DNA of 14,807 nucleotides from 70-18 sp041691815 (GCA_041691815.1 JBEPTZ010000113.1:1-14807); one strand, 5' to 3'; counted from the stretch's first letter, positions 1 through 8,386 are shown. Notes: generated by a model from the sequence alone, not told the origin. Numbers and translations are program-made.

Positions 1-228
1 GCCGAGGCTGCCGACGCGGCAGCCGGGGCCGCCGATGCGCCAGCGGCACCCGAGGCTGACGCGGCCGAACCGGCGGTGGCCGAGTCCGCTGCTGCCGAGC
101 CGCCCGCCGCCGCGCTGGAGCCTGTGGCCGCCGAGCCGCCGCCGCCATCGCCGGCGAACAAGCCGTTGCTGGTGGGCGAGGATGTCACCCCTGGGGCCGC
201 GCCGAAGCGTGGCTGGTGGCGTCGCTGA
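1..228 (+). CDS. C-terminal tail of an Ala/Pro/Glu-rich protein, possibly ribonuclease E/G (5' end outside window)
   Basis: Frame 1 is open from the first base to a TGA at 226-228 and gives 75 residues. Most of the sequence is low-complexity Ala, Glu and Pro. It ends in a short conserved-looking stretch, KPLLVGEDV, followed by a basic, tryptophan-containing end, KRGWWRR. A disordered acidic/alanine-rich tail closing in a GWW-Arg motif is what I recall from alphaproteobacterial RNase E/G, whose C-terminal half scaffolds the RNA degradosome. No catalytic or S1 domain falls inside the window, so this is a guess from tail style only. Other proteins with disordered Ala/Pro tails (TolA-like, or the translocase partner FtsY) would look similar. 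The coding call is fairly safe because the frame is continuous and uses the expected G/C-rich third positions; the product name is weak. Confidence 0.5.
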   Translation, partial: AEAADAAAGAADAPAAPEADAAEPAVAESAAAEPPAAALEPVAAEPPPPSPANKPLLVGEDVTPGAAPKRGWWRR

Positions 229-236
229 ACCATCGC

Positions 237-268
237 CCCCGGCTCCTGCCTTGATGGCGGGGCCGGGG
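237..268 (+). terminator. GC-rich hairpin after the upstream gene
   Basis: CCCCGGC (237-243) pairs with GCCGGGG (262-268). The inner arms CCTGCC (245-250) and GGCGGG (256-261) extend the stem around a TTGAT loop, with one bulged T and one G-T pair. It begins 9 bases after the stop of the upstream gene. No T-run follows, so it is either a weak or factor-assisted terminator or a 3'-end stabiliser. Confidence 0.4.
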
Positions 269-338
269 CCACCCTTGCGGGCGTCGGCATCTCGGCTAAC
301 CTTGCCGTCACGAATTGCACTGATAGAGGAATGATCAC

Positions 339-1943
339 ATGTCGCGCGTAACGCTCCTGGCAAGCGCCCTGCTTGCCTCCGCCCTGGCGATCGGCACCGT
401 GCTGCCGGTGGCACCGGCCGAGGCCGCCACCCAGTTCAAATGGGCCAATGACGGCGATGTCGGGGCGATGGACCCTTATACCCGCCAGGAGACGGTGCAG
501 CTGTCGTTCCTGCTCAATGTCTACGAGCCGCTGGTGCGCCGTGCCCGCGACCTGACGGTGGAGCCGGCGCTGGCGGTATCCTGGAAGCAGACCAGCCCCA
601 ACGTGTGGCAGTTCAAGCTGCGTGACGGCGTGAAGTTCCAGGACGGCACCCCGTTCACCGCCGATGACGTGGTGTTCTCGATCAAGCGCATCCAGGCGCC
701 GAGCTCGCAGATGCGCGCGCCGATGGGCAACATCAAGGAGATCCGCAAGGTCGACGACCACACCATCGATATCGAGACGGTGTCGCCGGACCCGATCCTG
801 CTGCAGGAACTCACCAACTTCATGATCATGTCCAAGGCCTGGTGCATCGAGCATCATGCCGAGGTGCCGGCCGCCTTCGACGCCTCGAAGGAAGAGAATT
901 TCGCCATCCGCAACGCCATGGGCACCGGCCCGTACAAGCTGACGGTCCGCGAGCCGGACCGCCGCACCGTGGTGGAGAAGAACCCGCTGTGGTGGGATGA
1001 CGGCTCCAAGCTGGTGGACCGGGTGGAGTTGGACGTGATCGGCTCGGCCGCCACCCGCGTTGCGGCCCTGCTGTCCGGCGAGGTGGACATGATCTACACC
1101 GTGCCGCCGCAGGACATTCCGCGCCTGGAGCGCACGCCGAACATCACCGTGCTGCAGCACAGCGAGTTGCGCACCATCTTCCTCGGCATGGACCAGTCGC
1201 GCAACGAGTTGCTGAAGTCCGACGTCAAGGGCAAGAACCCGTTGAAGGACGTGCGGGTGCGTCGGGCGATGGCGCTGGGCATCGACGAGGACGCCATCGC
1301 CAAGCGTATCATGCGCGGCCAGGCGCATGTCACCTGGGAGATGTGGGGCCCGGGCGTCAACGGCTACAACGCCAAGCTGGACGTGCACCCGAAGGTCAAC
1401 GTCGAGCAGGCCAAGAAGCTGCTGGCCGAGGCCGGCTATCCGAACGGCTTCCGCCTGACGCTGGATTGCCCGAACGACCGCTACGTCAACGACGAGGCGA
1501 TCTGCACCGCGATCGTGCCGATGCTGGCGCGCGTCGGCATCAAGATCGACCTCAACGCCCAGACCAAGGCCAAGCATTTCGGTATGATCGGTTCGCCGAA
1601 CTACCACACCAGCTTCTACATGCTGGGCTGGACGCCGGCGACCTATGACGCGCACAACGCGCTGTTTGCGCTGGTCGGCACCCGTGACGGGGCGCGCGGC
1701 GAGATCAACGACGGCGGCTATTCCAACCCGAAGATGGACGACCTGATCGCCAAGATTGGGGTGGAGACCGACCAGGCCAAGCGCACCGACATGATCAACC
1801 AGACGATCAAGATCATGCAGGACGACGTCGCCTATATTCCGCTGCACCAGCAGGTGATCGTCTGGGCGGTGAAGAAGGGCGTCGAGGTGGCGCAGCAGGC
1901 GGACAACAACTTCCCGTTCCGCTTCATCCGCGTGAAGCAGTAA
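339..1943 (+). CDS. ABC transporter substrate-binding protein, family 5 (peptide/oligopeptide type)
   Basis: A 534-residue periplasmic solute-binding protein of the DppA/OppA (SBP_bac_5) family, which captures peptides, opines or similar ligands for an ABC importer. Residues 1 to about 29 form a Sec signal peptide: basic start, Ala/Leu-rich core, and an APAEAA cleavage region. The mature part shows the family hallmarks YEPLVR (near 63), the LRDGVKFQDGTPFTADDV block (near 95-112), a GTGPY motif (near 196) and a C-terminal domain ending in FRFIRVKQ. Length is normal for the family. The ATG at 339 is preceded by AGAGGA (325-330) at eight bases, a good ribosome-binding site. No permease or ATPase of the peptide class is adjacent, so this is an orphan binding protein that must use a transporter encoded elsewhere. 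The ligand cannot be read from the sequence. Confidence 0.93.
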   Translation: MSRVTLLASALLASALAIGTVLPVAPAEAATQFKWANDGDVGAMDPYTRQETVQLSFLLNVYEPLVRRARDLTVEPALAVSWKQTSPNVWQFKLRDGVKFQDGTPFTADDVVFSIKRIQAPSSQMRAPMGNIKEIRKVDDHTIDIETVSPDPILLQELTNFMIMSKAWCIEHHAEVPAAFDASKEENFAIRNAMGTGPYKLTVREPDRRTVVEKNPLWWDDGSKLVDRVELDVIGSAATRVAALLSGEVDMIYTVPPQDIPRLERTPNITVLQHSELRTIFLGMDQSRNELLKSDVKGKNPLKDVRVRRAMALGIDEDAIAKRIMRGQAHVTWEMWGPGVNGYNAKLDVHPKVNVEQAKKLLAEAGYPNGFRLTLDCPNDRYVNDEAICTAIVPMLARVGIKIDLNAQTKAKHFGMIGSPNYHTSFYMLGWTPATYDAHNALFALVGTRDGARGEINDGGYSNPKMDDLIAKIGVETDQAKRTDMINQTIKIMQDDVAYIPLHQQVIVWAVKKGVEVAQQADNNFPFRFIRVKQ

Positions 1944-1951
1944 CCGCCGGG

Positions 1952-1973
1952 GGGGGCCTCGCGAGGGGCCCCC
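1952..1973 (+). terminator. Rho-independent-like terminator after the family-5 binding protein
   Basis: GGGGGCC (1952-1958) pairs perfectly with GGCCCCC (1967-1973) around the loop TCGCGAGG, nine bases after the stop codon. Only a short TTGCT follows, so termination may be partial. It separates the binding protein from the asparaginase-family gene that starts 30 bases later. Confidence 0.6.
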
Positions 1974-2003
1974 TTGCTGCGGATAGCACCGAAAGCCGTG
2001 CGC

Positions 2004-3014
2004 ATGGCCGCGTCGTCCAGCCTGCCCAAGGTCGCCTTCATCAGCACCGGCGGCACCATCGCCTCGATCGGCGCCACATCGCTGGAATTGCAGGATTACG
2101 GCGCCAACGGCGTGATGCTGCAGGCCGACGAGATCGTCGCCCTCACGCCGGAACTGGCCGGGGTGGCGCGGGTGATCGCGGTGCGGTTCTCCGCGGTGGC
2201 CAGTTCGCGGATCTATTTCACCGACTGGAAGGCGCTGGTGCTGCTGTGCGACCGGCTGGTCGCCGAGCATCCAGACCTCGCCGGCATCGTCATCGGGCAC
2301 GGCACTGGCAGCCTGGAAGAGACCGCCTATTTCCTCAACCTGACGCTGAAAATCTCGATTCCGGTGGTGCTGGTCGGCGCCCAGCGGCCGGCCAGCGCGC
2401 TGTCCGGCGACGGCAATCTCAACCTGCTAAACGCGGTGCGCACCGCCGCCAGCGCCCAAGCGCGCGGGCTCGGCGTGCTGACCTTGCTGAACGACGAGAT
2501 TCACGCCGCGCGGGATGTCACCAAGACCTCGACCTTGCGGCTGCAGACCTTTCGCACGCCGGATTTCGGGGCGCTGGGGCATGCCGATGGCGACGCGATC
2601 GCGTTCTATCGCCGCCCGATCCGGGCCGTAGCACCGGACACCGAATTCGATATCTGCACCCTGGAGGCGCTGCCGCGGGTGGATATCTGCCTCTCCTACA
2701 CCGGGGCCGACGGCGCAGCGGCGCGCGCCTTCGTGGCGGCCGGCGCCAGGGGCATCGTCTCGGCCGGCTTCGCGCCCGGCTTCCCGGCACCTGGCGAGTT
2801 CGAGGCGCTGGAGGAAGCGGCGCGGGGCGGGGTGGTGGTGGTGCAGTGCAGCCGGGTCGGCAGCGGCCGGGTGTTCAAGGGCAGGCGGCTGGCCGAAGCC
2901 GGCTTCCTGGTCGCCGACAACCTCAACCCGCAAAAGGCGCGGCTGCTGCTGGCGCTGGCGCTGACCCGCACCGGCGATCCGGCGGAGATCGAGCGGATGT
3001 TCCGCACCTATTGA
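2004..3014 (+). CDS. L-asparaginase-family amidohydrolase with a non-canonical second active-site motif
   Basis: A 336-residue member of the bacterial asparaginase/glutaminase family, which hydrolyses L-asparagine to aspartate and ammonia. The N-terminal STGGTIAS motif supplies the nucleophilic Thr15. The second motif reads HGTGSLEET at 99-107: the catalytic Thr101 is kept, but the Asp that normally follows it (GTDT, Asp90 of E. coli AnsB) is Gly102. The catalytic Lys of the DVTKT motif is present (Lys174). The C-terminal domain has the usual GxVSAGFAPG and LNPQKAR regions. No signal peptide is seen, so it should be cytoplasmic. I chose the ATG at 2004; the reading frame extends back to a TTG at 1974, but that codon touches the preceding terminator stem. 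The ribosome-binding site is weak (GAAAG), and a GTG at 1998 is another option. Fold assignment is firm; asparaginase activity is uncertain because of the missing Asp. Confidence 0.88.
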   Translation: MAASSSLPKVAFISTGGTIASIGATSLELQDYGANGVMLQADEIVALTPELAGVARVIAVRFSAVASSRIYFTDWKALVLLCDRLVAEHPDLAGIVIGHGTGSLEETAYFLNLTLKISIPVVLVGAQRPASALSGDGNLNLLNAVRTAASAQARGLGVLTLLNDEIHAARDVTKTSTLRLQTFRTPDFGALGHADGDAIAFYRRPIRAVAPDTEFDICTLEALPRVDICLSYTGADGAAARAFVAAGARGIVSAGFAPGFPAPGEFEALEEAARGGVVVVQCSRVGSGRVFKGRRLAEAGFLVADNLNPQKARLLLALALTRTGDPAEIERMFRTY

Positions 3015-3329
3015 CGGTTGATGGGCATCAAACGGCGGCCAGGCGATGCAGAACGCCTGTCGTTGATCCGGTTTGCTGTCGATTGACATCATAGCCGGAC
3101 CTCGGCAACCTGCCGCTCGTTGAGGTGTTTTCGATTTCGGTTCTTTCCAAAGTCGGCAATGCAGTCGGACGTATTGTCGAGTGACGTCGGCGCTATTGAG
3201 TTACATAACGATAACAGTGACGGGGTTTTGGAATCCCGGCGTTTCGTGGCATAGCTGGAAGGGATATGGTCAGGGCGCGCTGACGGCCTGATGGCAGTGA
3301 CCGGAACTGATTGGGGAGAAACAACGACC
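3015..3329. other. Intergenic gap upstream of the ABC importer operon
   Basis: I see no convincing gene here. The stretch is clearly poorer in G+C than the flanking genes. It should hold the promoter of the importer operon. Candidates are weak: TTGACA at 3083-3088 has no good -10 at the proper distance, and TTGGAA (3228-3233) with CATAGC (3250-3255) is a poor match. A run of related TAAC units (GTTACATAAC at 3200-3209, then GATAAC at 3210-3215) could be an operator half-site array, but it is too short to assert. Confidence 0.4.
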
Positions 3330-4397
<1,068 letters not shown>

Positions 4398-4410
4398 CGG
4401 CGGAGAGCCA

Positions 4411-4424
4411 CCGCCACGTGGCGG
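4411..4424. repeat. Perfect 14-bp palindrome between ATPase and binding-protein genes
   Basis: CCGCCACGTGGCGG is fully self-complementary, 13 bases after the ATPase stop and 76 bases before the next ATG. As RNA it would fold into a GC-rich hairpin with a tiny loop; as DNA it is a candidate operator centred on CACGTG. With no T-run it is unlikely to be an intrinsic terminator. It may mark an mRNA processing or stabilising point ahead of the binding-protein gene. Confidence 0.45.
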
Positions 4425-4500
4425 ATGCGTGAACGGGCCGGCCAGGCGCGAAACGACGCCGGAGACTGGCTGAATTACGAGCAACGGGAGGATACAGAAG

Positions 4501-5844
4501 ATGGCAGACTTCACGCGGCGCGAATCACTGGCGCTTGGACTGGCAGCCGCCTCGATACCGATCATCGGGGCCGGCAGCGCCCACGCCGCCGTCAATGACG
4601 TGCCGACCGGCAGCGTCAAGCAACTCGAATACAAGCTGGAGCAGGGCGCCACGCTGAGCGTGCTGCGCCCGGCGAAGTTCGTTGATGCCGACCAGACCGT
4701 CTGGGAGATCAACACCAAGGCCTACACCAAGGCCACCGGCATCGAGGTGAAGACCAGCTTCGTCAGCTGGGAGGATATGCGCCCGCAGGAGGCGGTGACC
4801 GCCAACACTGGCGCCGGCCCCGATGTGATCGTCGGCTTCGGCTCCGATCCGCAGATCTATGCCACCAAGACCCACGATATGTCCGACCTCGCCGAGTACC
4901 TGGGCGCGAAATACGGCGGCTGGTACCAGCTGGCCAACCTGTACGGCAAGCAATGGGGCGGCAAGCGGTGGATCGGCATCCCGATGGGCGGCAGTTCCGG
5001 CCCGGCGGTGTATCGTGAGTCCTGGGTGAAGGAAGCCGGTTACACGGTGATTCCCGACAATCTGGAGGAGTTCCTGAAGCTGTGCCAGAATCTGAAGAAG
5101 AACGGGCATCCGGCCGGGTTCTCACTCGGTCATGCGGTCGGCGATGCCAACGGCTATGCGAACTGGCTGCTTTGGTCGCATGGCGCCTCGCTGGTCGATG
5201 AAAAGGGCAAGATTTCGCTTGATTCCAAGGAGACCCGGGCGGCCCTGAAATACGCCACCGAGTTGCAGAAGGCGCTGATCCCCGGCACGCTGGCGTGGAA
5301 CGACGCCGGCAACAACAAGGCCTACGCCGCCGGGCAGATCGGCCTGACCTTTAATGGCGTGTCGGTCTACTTCGCCAACAAGAATTCGCCGGACAAGGCA
5401 CAGCAGGATATCGCCGCGGACACCAATCATCACCTGGTGCCGCTGGGTTCCGCCAAGACCGCCCCGCAGGCGGCGCTGGTGCTCAGCGCCATGGTGTTCA
5501 AGCACACCAAGTTCCCGAATGCGGCGAAGGACTACATTCGCTTCATGATGGAGAAGGACCAGTACGGTCCGTGGCTGTCCGGCTGCCTCGGCTACTGGTC
5601 GGAGCCGCTGGCGGCGTATTCCAAGATGAACTTCTGGACCGAGAACCCCAAGCTGCAGGCCTTCCGCGCGGCGATGAACACCCAGTTCTACGACGGCTAC
5701 AAGGGGCCAATCACCCCGGCGTCCAGCGCGGTGGCGGCGAACTATACCGTTGTGGACATGTTCGCTTCCGTCGTATCGGGCACCGCTTCGGCCGAGTCGG
5801 CGGTCAAGCTGGCGGCAAAGCAGGCTGAACGCTACTACAAGTAG
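4501..5844 (+). CDS. Tat-exported ABC substrate-binding protein, family 1 (carbohydrate type)
   Basis: Periplasmic ligand-binding component of the importer, 447 residues. The N-terminus TRRESLALGLAAAS is a twin-arginine signal (Arg6-Arg7) followed by a hydrophobic core and an AHAA cleavage site near residue 29, so the protein is probably folded in the cytoplasm before export. The mature part has the family-1 (UgpB/MalE) layout: GIEVKTSFVSWEDM near 80-93, GAGPDVIVGFG near 104-114, IGIPMGGSSGPAVYR near 159-173, and GQIGLTFNG near 279-287. Aromatic residues are frequent, as in sugar binders. A strong site, GGGAGG at 4486-4491, lies nine bases before the ATG. It sits second in the operon between ATPase and permeases and is flanked by hairpins on both sides. 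This suggests separate control of its level, as binding proteins are usually made in excess. The sugar or polyol cannot be deduced. Confidence 0.92.
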   Translation: MADFTRRESLALGLAAASIPIIGAGSAHAAVNDVPTGSVKQLEYKLEQGATLSVLRPAKFVDADQTVWEINTKAYTKATGIEVKTSFVSWEDMRPQEAVTANTGAGPDVIVGFGSDPQIYATKTHDMSDLAEYLGAKYGGWYQLANLYGKQWGGKRWIGIPMGGSSGPAVYRESWVKEAGYTVIPDNLEEFLKLCQNLKKNGHPAGFSLGHAVGDANGYANWLLWSHGASLVDEKGKISLDSKETRAALKYATELQKALIPGTLAWNDAGNNKAYAAGQIGLTFNGVSVYFANKNSPDKAQQDIAADTNHHLVPLGSAKTAPQAALVLSAMVFKHTKFPNAAKDYIRFMMEKDQYGPWLSGCLGYWSEPLAAYSKMNFWTENPKLQAFRAAMNTQFYDGYKGPITPASSAVAANYTVVDMFASVVSGTASAESAVKLAAKQAERYYK

Positions 5845-5849
5845 CGGCG

Positions 5850-5863
5850 CAGCGCCGGCGCTG
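5850..5863. repeat. Perfect 14-bp palindrome just after the binding-protein stop
   Basis: CAGCGCCGGCGCTG is fully self-complementary and begins six bases after the TAG stop. It overlaps the first unit of the tandem repeat that follows. Transcribed, it would form a GC-rich hairpin at the 3' end of the binding-protein message. Confidence 0.45.
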
Positions 5864-5886
5864 AACTGAGCCGGCGCTGAGCTGAG
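5855..5886 (+). repeat. Two tandem 16-bp units
   Basis: CCGGCGCTGAACTGAG (5855-5870) is followed directly by CCGGCGCTGAGCTGAG (5871-5886), a match of 15 in 16. The tandem copy lies between the binding-protein stop and the strong hairpin at 5894-5922, and probably arose by slippage. Confidence 0.6.
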
Positions 5887-5893
5887 ACGGCAA

Positions 5894-5922
5894 ACGCGGG
5901 GGCAGCCTGGCTGTCCCCGCGT
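5894..5922 (+). terminator. Strong hairpin (attenuator-like) between binding-protein and permease genes
   Basis: A near-perfect stem: ACGCGGGG (5894-5901) pairs with CCCCGCGT (5915-5922), continued by a G-T pair and by CAGC with GCTG around a three-base loop. GGTTTT follows directly. A leaky terminator inside an importer operon would let most transcripts end after the binding-protein gene and a minority continue into the permeases. The permease gene starts 33 bases downstream with its own strong ribosome-binding site. Confidence 0.6.
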
Positions 5923-5955
5923 GGTTTTCGGGAGTTGATCCCGGAGGGAGGGGCG

Positions 5956-6915
5956 ATGGATGCGACCGTGAACACCGCCGGCCGGCTGAGAACCCGCCGT
6001 CCGGACGGCTGGCTTACCAGGATGTTCGACAACAAGGCATTCCTGGTTGCGCTGTGCATGCTGCCGACCGCCGGGCTGTTGCTGATCTTCCTCACCTATC
6101 CGCTGGGGCTGGGGCTGTGGCTGTCGATGACCGATTCCACGATCGGCCAGCCGGGCCACTTCATCGGGTTGGAGAATTTCGTCTCGCTGTCCCAGGACCC
6201 GATCTTCTGGATGGCGGTGACCAACACCCTCATGTACACGGCGGTCGCAACCGTCGGGAAATTCGCGCTCGGCCTGTGGCTGGCGGTGCTGCTGAACAAC
6301 AACATCCCGTTGCGCGCCTTCATCCGGGCGATCGTGCTGTTGCCGTGGATCGCGCCCACCGTGCTGTCGGCAATCGCCTGGTGGTGGATCTACGACCCGC
6401 AATTCTCCATCATCTCCTACCTGCTGGTGAATGTGCTGCACCTGCGCGGCACCTATATCGACTTCCTCGGCACGCCGTGGAACGCGCGCGGCTCGCTGGT
6501 GGTCGCCAATATCTGGCGCGGCATTCCATTCGTCGCCATCATCCTGCTGGCGGGGCTGCAAACCATCTCGCCGGCGCTCTACGAGGCGGCGCAACTGGAT
6601 GGCGCCAGCGGCTGGCAGAAGTTTCGCCGCATCACCGTGCCGCTGCTGATGCCGATCCTGTCGGTGGCGCTCACCTTGTCGGTGCTGTTCACCTTCTCCG
6701 ACTTCCAACTGGTCTACGCGATCACCCGCGGCGGCCCGTTCAACACCACCCATCTGATGGCGACATTGGCGTTCCAGCGCGCCATCCCGGGATCGCAGCT
6801 TGGCGAAGGTGCGGCAATCGCGGTGGCGATGATTCCGTTCCTGGTCGGAGCTGCACTGCTGTGTTTCTACGGTGTCGGCCAACGCAAATGGCAGCAGGGG
6901 GCCGCCGATGACTGA
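5956..6915 (+). CDS. ABC importer permease, MalF/UgpA type
   Basis: Inner-membrane channel subunit of the importer, 319 residues. Six membrane segments can be read at about 29-57, 87-113, 121-146, 180-204, 231-256 and 285-308. The cytoplasmic EAA loop that docks on the ATPase is at 210-229 (EAAQLDGASGWQKF, then RITVPL). The hydrophilic N-terminus is short, as in UgpA rather than E. coli MalF. The ATG at 5956 follows GGAGGGAGGGG (5943-5953), an excellent ribosome-binding site; a TTG at 5935 would add seven residues and has none. The end overlaps the next permease gene by eight bases, indicating translational coupling. Confidence 0.93.
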   Translation: MDATVNTAGRLRTRRPDGWLTRMFDNKAFLVALCMLPTAGLLLIFLTYPLGLGLWLSMTDSTIGQPGHFIGLENFVSLSQDPIFWMAVTNTLMYTAVATVGKFALGLWLAVLLNNNIPLRAFIRAIVLLPWIAPTVLSAIAWWWIYDPQFSIISYLLVNVLHLRGTYIDFLGTPWNARGSLVVANIWRGIPFVAIILLAGLQTISPALYEAAQLDGASGWQKFRRITVPLLMPILSVALTLSVLFTFSDFQLVYAITRGGPFNTTHLMATLAFQRAIPGSQLGEGAAIAVAMIPFLVGAALLCFYGVGQRKWQQGAADD

Positions 6916-7825
6916 TACCACCGCATCACCGGCCGCCGCAGCCAAGCCGATCGCCGCCGCGACCCAGGATGAGCCGGAGCGGCTGTCATGGGACTCGCGC
7001 GCCAGGCGCATGGTGACAATCTACATCCCGCTCACGCTGTTCGTGATCGTGCTGCTGTTCCCGTTCTACTGGATGACGATCACCGCCATCAAACCCGACT
7101 ACGAGATGTACGACTATACCAAGTACAGCCCGTTCTGGGTGCACTCGCCGACCCTGGCCAATATCAGCAAGCTGCTGTTTCATACCAGCTTTCCGCGCTG
7201 GCTGATGGTCAGCCTGGGGGTTGCCACGGCGGCCACCTTCCTGTCGATCTTCGCCAGCGTGCTGGCGGCCTACGCGATCGAGCGGCTGCGCTTCAAGGGT
7301 GCGCAGCGCGTCGGCCTGGCGATCTACCTGGCCTACCTGGTGCCGCCGACCATTCTGTTCATTCCGCTTGCCACGGTGATCTTTCAGTTCGGCCTGTTCG
7401 ACAGCCCGATCGCGCTGATCCTGACCTACCCGACCTTCCTGATCCCATTCTGCACCTGGCTGCTGATCGGCTACTTCAAATCGATCCCCTACGAGCTGGA
7501 GGAATGCGCGCTGATCGACGGCGCCTCGCGGCTGCAGATATTGTGGCGGATCACCCTGCCGCTGGCAGTGCCAGGGCTGATCTCGGCCGGCATCTTCGCC
7601 TTCACCCTGTCATGGGACGAGTTCATCTATGCGCTGGCCTTCATCCAGAGCAGCGACAAGAAGACCGTGCCAGTGGCGATCCTGACCGAACTGGTCACCG
7701 GCGACGTCTACCAATGGGGCTCGCTGATGGCCGGCGCACTACTCGGCTCGGTGCCGGTGGCGCTGATCTACTCGTTCTTCGTGGAGTACTACGTCTCCAG
7801 TCTCACCGGGGCGGTGAAGGAGTAA
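6908..7825 (+). CDS. ABC importer permease, MalG/UgpE type
   Basis: Second membrane subunit of the importer, 305 residues, last gene of the operon. A soluble Ala/Pro-rich N-terminus of about 35 residues precedes segments at about 36-60, 98-124, 135-162, 168-190, 221-243 and 270-296. The EAA loop is at 198-217 (EECALIDGASRLQILWRITL). The ATG at 6908 overlaps the previous stop by eight bases and follows a GGGGG tract; an upstream start at 6872 in the same frame lies within the preceding gene and would add unrelated residues. The stop codon TAA touches the left flank of structured repeat copy A, which probably ends the operon transcript. Confidence 0.93.
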   Translation: MTDTTASPAAAAKPIAAATQDEPERLSWDSRARRMVTIYIPLTLFVIVLLFPFYWMTITAIKPDYEMYDYTKYSPFWVHSPTLANISKLLFHTSFPRWLMVSLGVATAATFLSIFASVLAAYAIERLRFKGAQRVGLAIYLAYLVPPTILFIPLATVIFQFGLFDSPIALILTYPTFLIPFCTWLLIGYFKSIPYELEECALIDGASRLQILWRITLPLAVPGLISAGIFAFTLSWDEFIYALAFIQSSDKKTVPVAILTELVTGDVYQWGSLMAGALLGSVPVALIYSFFVEYYVSSLTGAVKE

Positions 7826-7962
7826 GGCAAGCAGCGCTTTTTGAAAAAAGCGCGCAAAAACTTTCATCCGCCTTGCAACAGCGGAGTCGTGGAGACTCCG
7901 TACACTCCAATGGATGGAAAGTTTTTTTGCTTCTTTTTGTTCACAAAAAGAAGTGCTTGCCT
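7825..7962. repeat. 9-bp inverted repeat bracketing structured repeat copy A
   Basis: AGGCAAGCA (7825-7833) immediately left of the element is the exact reverse complement of TGCTTGCCT (7954-7962) immediately right of it. The arms overlap the last base of the permease stop codon and two bases of the msrB stop codon. Copy B has no matching flanks. The arms could be an extra outer stem of this copy, or the two halves of a palindromic target site. Confidence 0.6.
7834..7953 (+). repeat. Structured repeat, copy A (probable bidirectional terminator)
   Basis: A 120-bp element between two convergent genes. In order it has: (1) hairpin GCGCTTTTT (7834-7842) with AAAAAGCGC (7845-7853), loop GA; (2) an A-run then CTTTCATCCGCCTTGCAACA; (3) a central hairpin CGGAGTC with GACTCCG; (4) GGATGG AAAG and a seven-T run, which pairs back with the ACTTTCATCC of part 2; (5) hairpin CTTCTTTTTGT (7930-7940) with ACAAAAAGAAG (7943-7953), loop TC. 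Both strands present stems followed by T-runs, so transcripts from the importer operon and from msrB could both end here. Copy B, inverted at 14102-14223, has the same five parts. Confidence 0.8.
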
Positions 7963-8386
7963 ACTCCGCCGCCGGCTCGAACCGCAGCGCCAGCCCGTTG
8001 ATGCAATGCCGCAGCCCGGTCGGCAGCGGCCCATCGGGGAACACATGCCCCAGATGCCCCTGGCACTTCGCGCAATGCGCCTCGGTGCGCACCATGCCGT
8101 ATTTGCGGTCCACCGTGGTGCCCACCGCACCCTCCAGCGCGGTGAAAAAGCTCGGCCAGCCGGTGCCGCTCTCGAACTTGGTCTGCGAGGCGTAGAGCGG
8201 CTGCCCGCAGGCCGCGCATTGGAACACCCCGGCCCGCTTCTCCGCGTTCAGCGGCGAGGTGCCGGCCCGCTCCGTCGCATGCTGGCGCAGCACCGCGTAT
8301 TGCTCCGCCGAGAGGTGGGAGCGCCATTCCTCGTCCGAGCACAGCCCGCCTTTCGGCATCACCTCAGTCTGCTTCTGGTCCTGCAT
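7961..8386 (-). CDS. msrB: Peptide-methionine (R)-S-oxide reductase MsrB
   Basis: Reduces the R-form of methionine sulfoxide in proteins and free methionine, using thioredoxin. The 141-residue length is typical of a stand-alone cytoplasmic MsrB. Two CxxC pairs that bind structural zinc are seen at Cys57/Cys60 and Cys105/Cys108. GTGWPSF lies at 74-80, HLGHVFPDGP at 111-120, and the catalytic Cys128 sits in RHCINGLALRF. The start at 8386 is chosen because AAGGAGGA lies four bases upstream; the frame is open further upstream to 8488 but that part is Arg-rich and overlaps the methyltransferase end. It lies 70 bases downstream of the methyltransferase on the same strand and may be co-transcribed. 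Its stop touches the right flank of structured repeat copy A. Confidence 0.95.
   Translation of the reverse strand: MQDQKQTEVMPKGGLCSDEEWRSHLSAEQYAVLRQHATERAGTSPLNAEKRAGVFQCAACGQPLYASQTKFESGTGWPSFFTALEGAVGTTVDRKYGMVRTEAHCAKCQGHLGHVFPDGPLPTGLRHCINGLALRFEPAAE

Noticed and set aside
35..334. Arg/Pro-rich plus-strand frame overlapping the upstream gene tail
   Set aside because: Out of frame with the continuous frame-1 tail ending at 228, and composition is typical of a shadow.
3083..3112. TTGACA at 3083 as a promoter for the importer operon
   Set aside because: No acceptable -10 hexamer at 16-18 bases, and it is about 245 bases from the ATPase start.
5122..7011. Long minus-strand open frame (629 residues) opposite the binding-protein and permease genes
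   Set aside because: Opposite strand to well-recognised genes, and composition is Arg/Gln/His/Gly-rich as expected from reading high-GC genes backwards. No domain or ribosome-binding site was seen.
7834..7953. CRISPR array or insertion sequence as an explanation of the repeat
   Set aside because: There are only two copies 6 kb apart, with no spacers and no transposase reading frame; the hairpin architecture fits a terminator or small non-autonomous element better.
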